Assembly: GCA_016791105.1 (NCBI GenBank)
Contig: JAEUNM010000104.1
Span: 1 to 64,000, forward strand
Length of the DNA: 64,000 nucleotides
Direction: 5' to 3'
DNA from: Rhodocyclaceae bacterium
GTDB taxonomy: Bacteria; Pseudomonadota; Gammaproteobacteria; Burkholderiales; Rhodocyclaceae
In this document: piece after piece, positions 1-7,391 of the stretch
Layout of the letters: each line of letters opens with the position of its first letter
How positions within the stretch are numbered: the first letter of the stretch is position 1
Translations under genes and position numbers: made by a program
Notes under the pieces: generated by a model
What the model saw: only the letters and a program-made list of their open reading frames with translations
Database searches by the model: none
Told to the model about the DNA's origin: nothing

Positions 1-340
1 CGCCTGCGACCGCGGGCGGGACGCCCGCGCCCCCAAGGCAGGCGGCACTTAGCCAGCGCGCGGTTTGCGATTTCGGCTCGTACGCCCGACGGTAAATCCG
101 CCACGACGCTGGGAGCGCGGGCGTCTCGCCCGCGATTTCACGTCCGGCGCCTGCGACCGCGGGCGGGACGCCCGCGCCCCCAAGGCAGGCGGTACTTAAC
201 CGGCGCGCGGTTTGCGATTTCGGCTCGCACGCCCGACGGTAAATCCGCCACGACGCTGGGGGCGCGGGCGTATCGCCCGCGAATCAACACCCGCTGGCTA
301 TGTTCGCGGGCGGGACGCCCACGCCCCCAAGCAGCCCGCC
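1..340. repeat. Tandem 147-bp repeat with palindromic GC-rich cores
   Basis: A unit beginning CGCCTGCGACCGCGGGCGGG starts at 1 and again at 148 (period 147 bp) with only a few mismatches; the second copy fades after about 282 and a third fragment of the core lies at 306-340. Each unit holds GCGGGCGGGACGCCCGC and, about 90 bp on, its reverse complement, so the DNA can form nested hairpins. There is no credible coding potential. The first copy may extend beyond the left edge of the window. A related single hairpin lies at 13757-13777. Confidence 0.8.
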
Positions 341-355
341 CGGCCCGCGCAGCGC

Positions 356-1956
356 TCAGCCGGTTTCGCCGCGACGCGCTTTTTCGGCGTCGTCCCAAGC
401 CGTCAGGGCCTGGCGCGCCGGCACCCAGCCCAGGCCTTTGCCGGCATCGGAACTGAGCGCATATTGCGTCGTCACCACATCCAGCAGCGCGGGCGCCTTG
501 GCGAAAGCCGCTTCGATGGCGCCTTTGAGGCGCGCCGGGTCGGTCACCCGTTCGGCGTGCAAACCGAAGACGCGTGCCATCGCCGCATAGTCGCTCCAGG
601 CCAGGGTGGTGCCGATCACGCGCCCGCCGTAATTGATTTCCTGGTCGAGGCGCTCGATATTCCAGGCGGCGTTGTTCGACACGATGAACACTACCTTGGC
701 GCCGTGCCGCTTGGCGCTGTCGATTTCCATCGCGTTGATGCCGAATGCGCCGTCGCCCGTCACCACCAGCACCTGGCGCTCGGGATACAACAGCGCCGCC
801 GCCACACCATAGGGCGTGCCCACGCCCAGGCAGCCGAAACTGCCGGCGTCCAGATAGTCGCGCGGTTCCAGGCCCATGCGCGCAAAACTCAGCAGGTCTC
901 CGCCATCGGCGACGGTGATGGCGTCGGGCGCGAGCTCGCCGCGCAGCGCGCCGAAAATCTGGTTCGGATGCATGTGCCCGTCTTTGCCCGGTTCGGCGCG
1001 AACCAGGCCATCTGCGTATTTGCGCGAGCGTTCCAGGTGCTTGGCGCGCAGTTCTTCCGTCCAGGCGCAGTCCAGCGCCGGTGAGGGCATGCCCAGCGCA
1101 CGCGCCAGCGCCGCCATGGCCAGGCCGGCGTCAGCCAGAATTTCCGCCTCGCCGCGGCGGTTGTCGCGCAATTCGTCGGCGTGGTCGGCAATGCGAACAA
1201 AACGCGCGTTCTTGAACACCGCCGGCGAACCATAAGCCATCTGGTAGTCGAGCTGGCGGCCCACCACCAGCATCAGATCGGCCTCGGCCATGGCGCGGGC
1301 GCGCAGCGCACTTACCACCGAAGCATGATCGGCCGGCACCAGCGCGCGGCTTTCCTGCGTATCCAGGTACACCGCGCCGCTCGCGTCCAGCAAGGCGAGC
1401 AGTTCCGCGCTAGAGCCGCGCGCGCCGCGCCCAGTCACCACCAGCGGCCGGCGCGCCGCACGTACCAGTGCGGCCGCCGCGGTGATGTCGGCCGCCAGCG
1501 GCTCGACCGGGCGCCGCCGCTGTGCGCTCAGGTGCTCGGCGAGCACGCAGGCATCCGGCACCTTCTGGCGCAGCACGTCGGTAGGAATTTCGAGATACAC
1601 CGGCCCGGGCGGATTGCCGTCACCCTGCGCCATCGCCCAGGCCTTGTCGAGGTCGCGCGTAATCTGCTCGGCCACGCGCAGCGTGCGCGCCAGCCGGCAC
1701 ACCGGCGCCATCAGGGCGACGTGGTCTATGCCCTGCAGCACGGTCCCAGGTCGTCCTGCGGTACGGGCGGGCAGCCGCCGATCAGCAGTACCGGCACGCG
1801 CTCCAGGTGGGCATTGGTCATGGCCGTCACGCAGTTGGTCACGCCCGGCCCGGCAGTGGCCATGGCCACGCCCACGCCGCCGCCCTTGGCGGGCGCCAGC
1901 GCGGCCTGCGCCTGCGCCATATGCACCGCGACGCCTTCGTCGCGCACGTCTATGAT
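356..1956 (-). pseudogene. Thiamine-diphosphate-dependent enzyme (acetolactate synthase-like), 5'-truncated and frameshifted
   Basis: The conceptual product resembles the acetolactate synthase/benzoylformate decarboxylase superfamily. The N-terminal pyrimidine-binding part is seen from [13 protein letters not shown] (with the conserved Glu), then the central domain, then a C-terminal TPP-binding domain with the GDGAFGIN...SNN motif. Two lesions are visible. Near 1739-1741 the frame shifts: DDLGP ends in one frame and LQGIDHV continues in another, equivalent to 2 extra bases or 1 missing base. The 5' end stops at about 1956, exactly where a 235-bp inverted-repeat element begins, so roughly the first 45 residues and the start codon are missing. 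The remaining 461-codon frame is otherwise intact to its stop at 356, suggesting recent decay, or a sequencing indel for the frameshift alone. Substrate cannot be told. Confidence 0.75.
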
Positions 1957-2191
1957 CCTACATTCCCCAGTTGACCGCTTCGGTGCGTCGATAACGCCCG
2001 GAAATAATTAAACTTTCAGCAACTTAAGGGCGTACCTTGTGGGTGCGGCCCGCTACGCACCCGATGGCACGACGGGCGCGCCGCCTGCCGTTGTTGCTCC
2101 TCGTTGCAGGGGGCGGCCCTGCCGCCTCGTCGCGCCTAGGCAGGCAACGCGCCCGCCGCACCCTCAGGCGCGCCCAACTGAGGAATGTAGG
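1957..2191. mobile_element. 235-bp MITE-like element with 17-bp terminal inverted repeats
   Basis: CCTACATTCCCCAGTTG at 1957-1973 is matched in inverse orientation by CAACTGAGGAATGTAGG at 2175-2191 (16 of 17 identical). The interior has no plausible gene and contains further GC-rich inverted segments, for example GGGTGCG...CGCACCC near 2040-2062. One end abuts the truncated TPP-enzyme gene and the other abuts the stop codon of ycgR (2192-2194). The terminal CCTA resembles the ends of IS1380-family elements, but that is a weak resemblance. No clear target-site duplication is seen (TGAT on one side, TTAA on the other). Best read as a non-autonomous transposable element or the remnant of one. 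Confidence 0.6.
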
Positions 2192-2974
2192 TTAAACCAG
2201 GCCACCACTGCGCGCGTTGCGCGCGCGATCGATTTTCATGATGTAGCGCTGGATCAATGCGCTCATCTGCGGCGACAGATCGACAAACTGACAGCCGGCG
2301 CGTTTGACGGTCTGGCCGTTGCGCAGCGTGACGGAAAAAACATTGCGCACCTGTAGCGCCGCCTCTATCAGGCCGATGTCCGGCAGGTGGACGCGGCAAT
2401 CCGGATAGACCATTTCCGGCACGAAAGGCAGGCCGTCCGGAGGCGTTACGATGGCCAGACCGCCGGCGCTGATGTCCAGCACCTGCAATTCCACGTTGGC
2501 TGTATTGGCCAGGCCCTCGTCCGTTGCAAGCGTGCATTTGAGCGGGTGCGAGGACGGTAGTACCAGCCGATAGTATTCGCGCCGCTGCAACCGCAACATG
2601 CGCGCCGGCATGGGGGTGCGCAGGGCCGTCCCGCCCTCGAATTCGGTGAGCGCCAGGTCATCCACCTGAAACTGAATTTTCACCTTGTCGAGCGACGTCA
2701 CGAACACCAGCGGCCGCATGGTGCTGGCGCGCTCGGCCAGGCCCATGTCGCGTGGCGCGTCGAACAGCAGGGAGGACTGGCGCTCGTCGATCTGGAGCAG
2801 CGAGGTCAGGAAGGAATTCGCGCCGCGCCCCATGAATAGCGACAGCATGGCGCGCTTCTGCATCATGGCGCGCAGGTAGAACATGACTTCGTTACGGGTG
2901 GCAAGGAAATAGCGGCCGTAATCATCGGCCTGCATCAATTCGAAGCGCAACAGCGGGGTATCGTCCTCGTACAT
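2192..2974 (-). CDS. ycgR: Flagellar brake protein YcgR (PilZ domain)
   Basis: 260 aa. YcgR binds cyclic-di-GMP and acts at the flagellar motor to slow swimming. Residues about 8-115 match the N-terminal YcgR domain and the PilZ domain follows. The cyclic-di-GMP signature is complete: RREYYR at 131-136 (RxxxR) and DISAGG at 167-172 (D/NxSxxG). It is the distal gene of the flagellar cluster, downstream of the flhB-like gene by 67 bp. Its stop codon lies directly against the inverted-repeat element at 1957-2191, so the last residues (GGLV) could have been altered by the insertion. The ligand is expected to come from diguanylate cyclases such as the one at 9452-11170. Confidence 0.9.
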   Translation of the reverse strand: MYEDDTPLLRFELMQADDYGRYFLATRNEVMFYLRAMMQKRAMLSLFMGRGANSFLTSLLQIDERQSSLLFDAPRDMGLAERASTMRPLVFVTSLDKVKIQFQVDDLALTEFEGGTALRTPMPARMLRLQRREYYRLVLPSSHPLKCTLATDEGLANTANVELQVLDISAGGLAIVTPPDGLPFVPEMVYPDCRVHLPDIGLIEAALQVRNVFSVTLRNGQTVKRAGCQFVDLSPQMSALIQRYIMKIDRARNARSGGLV

Positions 2975-3041
2975 TCAGAAATTATCCTCGAAATCGATTT
3001 TCGGCGTCATGATGCATCACAAGCTGGCGGGATGCGCGGCA

Positions 3042-3356
3042 TCATTGCGGCGGGGGCTCCGACAGTCCATTTTCGATGCGCCAAATCCAGGCCAGCAGTT
3101 CCGCCACCGCGCGATACAGTTCCGGCGCGATGTGTTCATCCAGGTCCACGCGCATCAGCAGCGACAGCAATTCCGGCGAAGAATGCACGAATACGCCCGC
3201 TGCCTGGGCGCGCGCAATGATTTCCTCGGCGATCGGCCCGCGCCCCTTGGCGACCACGCGCGGCGCCGCATCGCCTTCATGGTAGGCGAGGGCGACCGCC
3301 TGGGCGCGCGCGTCATTCATGGCGGGCGTGTTCATGGCCGCTTGGGGGGCGATCAT
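3042..3356 (-). CDS. FlhB C-terminal-domain homologue (FhlB/EscU-like export protein)
   Basis: 104 aa. It corresponds to the cytoplasmic C-terminal domain of FlhB, the flagellar type III export switch protein, without the membrane domain. The segment AVALAYHEGDAAPRVVAKG and the closing ELYRAVAELLAWIW are typical. The NPTH autocleavage motif of full FlhB is absent, as is usual for these stand-alone paralogues, which are thought to assist or substitute for the FlhB C-terminal fragment. The start overlaps the end of the upstream fliK-like gene by 4 nt (ATGA at 3353-3356), pointing to translational coupling. Confidence 0.85.
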   Translation of the reverse strand: MIAPQAAMNTPAMNDARAQAVALAYHEGDAAPRVVAKGRGPIAEEIIARAQAAGVFVHSSPELLSLLMRVDLDEHIAPELYRAVAELLAWIWRIENGLSEPPPQ

Positions 3357-4753
3357 TCATTGCTTTGTTCTGCCTGCAGGTCGAACTGCGCCAGCGGCAG
3401 CGCGGCGTCCGACAAAGCTTGGGCAAGCCGCGGCGCGGCGGCGGAAAATTCCACGCGCGCAGCGTCCGAGCCCGACAGGCGCAGGCTGAGACTGCGGTCG
3501 GCGTGCAGCACCAGCAAGGCCTGCACCTCGCCCAATTGCGGCAGGTGCAGCGTGATGCGCGTGGTCCAGCTTTGTTCCGCGCCTGCGTTTCCGGCGGAAG
3601 ATTCATCCGGAGAAGGTTCGGGCGGCCACAATTCGAGCTTCATGGGCGCACCAGGCCAGGCCTGGCCCATCCAGGCCATCGGTGAGCCTGCCAGCGCGTC
3701 GAGTTGCGATCGCACCAGCGGGCGCAGTTCTTCGGGCAGCGCAGCATCGCGCGTGCCGGCCGCAAGCGCGGCGGGACGCGGCAGGGCGTCCGGCTGGTCA
3801 GCGCCGATTGCTGTGCGCGCCGGCAGGTAGCCGGGCAAGCGGGCGGTGATCTGTTGGCCGGGTTCTGCTGCGCTGCCGGTTTGCTCGCCGCCTGGCGGCA
3901 GTTTTGCCGCGTCGGGCTGGGGTAGCGGGGAGTCCGTCGCGCCTGCTTCAGCCGTCGTGATCTGCGCGCCGGCGCCGGTCAGCGGCGCCGCCTCGGGCAA
4001 GGGCAGGCCCAGGCTGGCTGCCGGCGGCAGCGTGCCCGGCTGGGTAGTTTCAGCAAATGGCTGCAAACCGGCCGGCGCTATCGAGGCGCGTGCGGCTGCC
4101 GGAACTTCCGGCGGTGGCGTGCCGGTACGTTCTGCTGCGGGCGGCGCTTGCGTGCCTGCGGCGGGTGCGGCGGGTGCGGCGTAGCGCGCCTGCGGTTCCT
4201 GGCGCAGGCGCTCGAGTGGAAATTTTCCGGCCACCCACAGAGCCTGGTGGGCTTCGTAAAACAGGCCGCTGCTTTCGACCGCGCCGCGCAGGGCGGAGGC
4301 CAGTCCGGCGGTATCGGGGGCGTCCGCACCTAGCGCCCGTGCCACCGTCAGCGGCTGCGGGGCGGGTTCGGGGTCGGCAAGAAGGCTCGCGATCATGCGG
4401 CCGGTGGGGGTGAATTCGGTGCGTGCGCCGCTTGCCGCCGGGGCTGCGGCGCCGTCCGGCAGGCTGCGCACGATGCGCGCCACGACGACCGGTATGCGGG
4501 TTTCGGTAACTTCCAGATCGAGCGCGGCGCCGGCTTCGGCGTGTTGTTGCAGTTCCAGCCGCAAATTGCCCAGGGCACTGCGGGCGCGGTAACTGCCGTC
4601 CGCAAGCTGGTCGATGATTTGTACGGCTAAGCGCTGGCCCGGCGCGAGTTCTGGAGGGTCCGGCGTGATTGCATCCAGCGCCGGCAGCGGCTGGGTGGTG
4701 GATTGGGCAATCTGCCGCAGACGTGCGCCCAGGTTGGGCGGGAGTGTATTCAT
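3353..4753 (-). CDS. fliK: Flagellar hook-length control protein (FliK-like)
   Basis: 466 aa. The middle (about 110-350) is rich in Ala, Pro and Thr and of low complexity, as in FliK linkers. The last 100 residues form the conserved hook-length control domain, including LHLPQLGEVQALLVLHADRS and the amphipathic end. FliK measures the hook and triggers the FlhB specificity switch, which suits its coupling with the flhB-like gene that follows. Its place in the filament cap/chaperone cluster rather than a hook cluster means it may be a second, FliK-like paralogue. Confidence in the domain is high, in the exact gene name moderate. Confidence 0.8.
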   Translation of the reverse strand: MNTLPPNLGARLRQIAQSTTQPLPALDAITPDPPELAPGQRLAVQIIDQLADGSYRARSALGNLRLELQQHAEAGAALDLEVTETRIPVVVARIVRSLPDGAAAPAASGARTEFTPTGRMIASLLADPEPAPQPLTVARALGADAPDTAGLASALRGAVESSGLFYEAHQALWVAGKFPLERLRQEPQARYAAPAAPAAGTQAPPAAERTGTPPPEVPAAARASIAPAGLQPFAETTQPGTLPPAASLGLPLPEAAPLTGAGAQITTAEAGATDSPLPQPDAAKLPPGGEQTGSAAEPGQQITARLPGYLPARTAIGADQPDALPRPAALAAGTRDAALPEELRPLVRSQLDALAGSPMAWMGQAWPGAPMKLELWPPEPSPDESSAGNAGAEQSWTTRITLHLPQLGEVQALLVLHADRSLSLRLSGSDAARVEFSAAAPRLAQALSDAALPLAQFDLQAEQSNE

Positions 4754-4783
4754 GGTGGAATACCCCAGCCCGGGGAGTCGGGC

Positions 4784-5083
4784 TTAGACCCGGTGTGCGG
4801 CGCGCGCGTAGTCCTGGCGGTCAAGAAACCTGCGTGCGGCTTCCAGCCAGGGTTCCGTGTGGCGGCGTATTTCGGCGTCGTCTTGCAGGATTTTGCGTAT
4901 CAGGTCCACCTTGCGCGCCCGGTCCGCCAGCGCGGCGGGCGGCGGCAGCGGGTCGACATCGTCGCGCATGTGGGCCACCGAGCGCTCCAGTTCGACCAGA
5001 CGGTTCCAGTCATTGGCGCGCGCGGCGTGCACCATTTGCCCCGACAAGGCGCTCATGGTTTCGTAAAAGGCCAATTCCTGCAT
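4784..5083 (-). CDS. fliT: Flagellar chaperone FliT
   Basis: 99 aa, all-helical. FliT is the export chaperone of the filament cap FliD and in enterobacteria also restrains FlhDC. The family is poorly conserved. Identity rests on length, helical content, the motif NDWNRLVELE (residues 25-34) and position directly after fliS with a 10-bp gap. The start ATG at 5083 is followed by QELAFYETMSALS, a usual FliT beginning. Confidence 0.8.
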   Translation of the reverse strand: MQELAFYETMSALSGQMVHAARANDWNRLVELERSVAHMRDDVDPLPPPAALADRARKVDLIRKILQDDAEIRRHTEPWLEAARRFLDRQDYARAAHRV

Positions 5084-5093
5084 TCCTTCCCCC

Positions 5094-5501
5094 TCAAGTG
5101 CCGCTGCGTACCTGACTGCGTATGGATTCCCAGGCGTCTTTCAGTTCGCCCAGCAGGTGGTGCGTTTCTTCCAGCGCCGGCACGGAATTTTGCGCGTTGG
5201 CCAGTACCAGACGCGTACAAATGTAGTCGTACAGCGCTCCCAGGCGCTCGGCCAGTTCGCCGCCTTGCTCATGGTCCAGGCTGGCGTGGAGCCCGCTGGA
5301 AATGATGTCGATGGCCTTGGAAATGGCTTGGCCCTTGGCTTGTACTTCGCCGCGCTGCATGTGAACGATGGCCGATGTGATTGCGGTCTGCGCGCCTTCG
5401 TAGAGCATCTGGATGAGCTGATGCGGGTCTGCTTCGATGACTTTTGCATCAACTGCGACGCGGTTATATGCGGTACGCGGATTCGAGAGCGATGCGAACA
5501 T
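5094..5501 (-). CDS. fliS: Flagellin export chaperone FliS
   Basis: 135 aa. FliS binds the C-terminal helices of flagellin in the cytoplasm and delivers it to the flagellar export gate. The characteristic N-terminal AYNRVAVDAKVIEADPHQLI and LYEGAQTAI and the helical bundle are all present. It lies 16 bp after fliD and 10 bp before fliT in the canonical fliD-fliS-fliT order. Confidence 0.95.
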   Translation of the reverse strand: MFASLSNPRTAYNRVAVDAKVIEADPHQLIQMLYEGAQTAITSAIVHMQRGEVQAKGQAISKAIDIISSGLHASLDHEQGGELAERLGALYDYICTRLVLANAQNSVPALEETHHLLGELKDAWESIRSQVRSGT

Positions 5502-5517
5502 GTTGGATATCCGTTTG

Positions 5518-6948
5518 TTACTTGGTGGTCGTTTTCGTCAGGTTGGCCAATGCGTCCAGTTGCTGGGTCAGAAATGCCGAGGTTTTCTGCATGCTCGACA
5601 CGGCAGCGTCCATTGCATTGAACTGTGCGCGATAGCGCGCTTCGATGGCATTGATACGGATGTTCATTGCGTCGCGCCGGCGGTCGATGTCCTTGATCTG
5701 GTTGCTCAGTCCATCCGTGCGGCTGGTCAGAATGCCGTTGGTGCCGAGCGTTTTGGTGACCACGTCAATAAAAGAAGTTGCCAGCCCGTTGCCGCTACCA
5801 CTGCCGCGAAACAGCGCGGCGGCGGCGCCGCTGGTAATGGACTGGTCCAGCTTGCTACTGTCGATCTGCAGCGTACCATCCTTCTGTAGCGTGATACCGA
5901 TGGAAGAAAGGGTGCTGGAGCCGCCTATTTTCAGCGTTGCGGTGGCCGACAGGTTCTGTTGCAGCGAATACATGGTGCCTTCGCCTTGCAGCAGGGCCGC
6001 CTGTTTGGTGCCGGCGTCGTAGGCAGACAGGTTTTTGAGCGTCGTGATGGTGTCGTTGTAGGCCTTCACGAAGGCCTGGACCGCGCTGGTGGTGCCGCTG
6101 TTGTCGCGCGATACGGTAAGCGTGGTCGGGCTGCCGGTATTGGTTTTGAACAGGTTCACCGTTACGCCGTCGATCACGTCGGTGAGCGTGTTGGATGCGC
6201 GCGTAATGCTCAGATTATCCAGCTTGAATTGCGCATCGCGCGCGGCGAGTTGTTCCGTAAGTCGCGTGGTGCCGCCCGTGGATGCGTCATAAACCAGTTG
6301 CGACAGTCCGGCGAGGTCGGTGTTATTGCCGTCGCTGTCGGTTACGCTTACGCGCAGTGCGTTTTGTGCGCCGCTGTCGTTCGAACTGAGCAGCAGACGC
6401 GAGTTGGAACCGTCATTGACGATGCTGGCGGTCACGCCGCCCTGCGCACCATTGATGGCATCGCGTATTCCGGCCAGGGTGTTGTTGCTGGAATCGATCG
6501 TGAGCGTGAGGCCGGTTTTGCTGCTGTTGGCCGCAAAGTTGCCGCCGGAATAGGAACCGAAATCGATTTTCAGCGTACCGGTGCCGACCGTCGTGGTGGA
6601 ACTGGCAAATCCGCCCGATACGAGTTTTTGCGCCTGCGCGAGCTGGGTCACTTCCAGCGAGTAGGAAGCGGCGACCGCGCTCGTGCCGGCGGCAATGCCT
6701 GCCACCGCGGGGTCGGCAACACTTGCCCGGCGCCCGGAAAAAGTTGCCGTCAGTTGCAGCGCACTCGCTGCCGACTGCAGTTGCGAGAAGGCGCTCTTGA
6801 CCGCGCCGTAGGCCGAAATTTTGGCCTGGACGCCGGCTTCTTTGGTGGCCAGAGCGGTAAGCGGCTGTCTTTCCACCGCCATGAGCTGGGTAACCAGCCC
6901 GCTGATGTCCAGCCCCGAGCCCAAGCCGGGGGATGATATGGTTGCCAT
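5518..6948 (-). CDS. fliD: Flagellar filament cap protein FliD (HAP2)
   Basis: 476 aa, a typical length. FliD forms the cap at the growing filament tip and promotes flagellin folding. The N-terminal domain starts SSPGLGSGLDISGLVTQLM (residues 5-23), diagnostic for FliD. The central part is Thr/Ser-rich and contains flagellin-IN-like sequence (AGIRDAINGAQGGVTASIV, around 160-178). The C-terminal coiled-coil domain ends with QLDALANLTKTTTK. It lies 16 bp after flaG and leads into fliS and fliT, consistent with one flaG-fliD-fliS-fliT-fliK-flhB' transcript. Confidence 0.95.
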   Translation of the reverse strand: MATISSPGLGSGLDISGLVTQLMAVERQPLTALATKEAGVQAKISAYGAVKSAFSQLQSAASALQLTATFSGRRASVADPAVAGIAAGTSAVAASYSLEVTQLAQAQKLVSGGFASSTTTVGTGTLKIDFGSYSGGNFAANSSKTGLTLTIDSSNNTLAGIRDAINGAQGGVTASIVNDGSNSRLLLSSNDSGAQNALRVSVTDSDGNNTDLAGLSQLVYDASTGGTTRLTEQLAARDAQFKLDNLSITRASNTLTDVIDGVTVNLFKTNTGSPTTLTVSRDNSGTTSAVQAFVKAYNDTITTLKNLSAYDAGTKQAALLQGEGTMYSLQQNLSATATLKIGGSSTLSSIGITLQKDGTLQIDSSKLDQSITSGAAAALFRGSGSGNGLATSFIDVVTKTLGTNGILTSRTDGLSNQIKDIDRRRDAMNIRINAIEARYRAQFNAMDAAVSSMQKTSAFLTQQLDALANLTKTTTK

Positions 6949-6964
6949 GCTGCCTGGCCCTGGG

Positions 6965-7327
6965 TCAAGCCTTGCCCTGGATCAATTTTCCCTGGGCCTT
7001 GCCGACCGAATGTATGAGATCGAGAATTTGCTCACTCGGAATCTGGCGCAACACCTTGTTCGTCGCCGTATCGACCAGCTTGACGATGGTGCGGCCGGTT
7101 TCCTTGTCTATCGCCAGCAGCAAGTTCTGCGCCAGCGGTTCGACCTGCTTGCGCAGTTCGTCCACCGCGGCTTCGAGCTGCTCCGGGGATAGTGAGCGCG
7201 CCTCCTCGGCCTTGGACTTGGCGGATCCGTTCGCAGGCGCAGCCGGTGCTGCTTGAGACGGTTGCGCGCGCGCGTTCGCGCCGCTGCTGGTGGGGGGCGG
7301 GGCCGCTCCTAACGCGTGTATGTCCAT
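6965..7327 (-). CDS. flaG: Flagellar protein FlaG
   Basis: 120 aa. FlaG-family proteins affect filament length and stability and usually sit between flagellin and fliD, as here. The conserved C-terminal half contains KETGRTIVKLVDTATNKVLR followed by QIPSEQILDL (about 75-105), the family hallmark. The first 45 residues are Ala/Pro-rich and probably disordered. A perfect hairpin at 7352-7375 separates it from fliC. Confidence 0.9.
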   Translation of the reverse strand: MDIHALGAAPPPTSSGANARAQPSQAAPAAPANGSAKSKAEEARSLSPEQLEAAVDELRKQVEPLAQNLLLAIDKETGRTIVKLVDTATNKVLRQIPSEQILDLIHSVGKAQGKLIQGKA

Positions 7328-7351
7328 CGCGGGTATTCCTCTGCGTATAAG

Positions 7352-7375
7352 CGCGGCGCCCGGACGGGCGCCGCG
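7352..7375 (-). other. Strong stem-loop between fliC and flaG
   Basis: CGCGGCGCCC and its exact complement GGGCGCCGCG enclose a 4-nt loop (GGAC on the plus strand), a 10-bp stem 16 bp past the fliC stop. On the minus strand it is not followed by a T run, so it is a poor Rho-independent terminator. It could set the 3' end or stability of the fliC mRNA and reduce read-through into flaG. Confidence 0.6.
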
Positions 7376-7391
7376 TCATGTACCTACCCGA

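Noticed and set aside
7352-7375. Calling the fliC-flaG hairpin a Rho-independent terminator
   Set aside because: No T run follows on the minus strand; kept only as a stem-loop.
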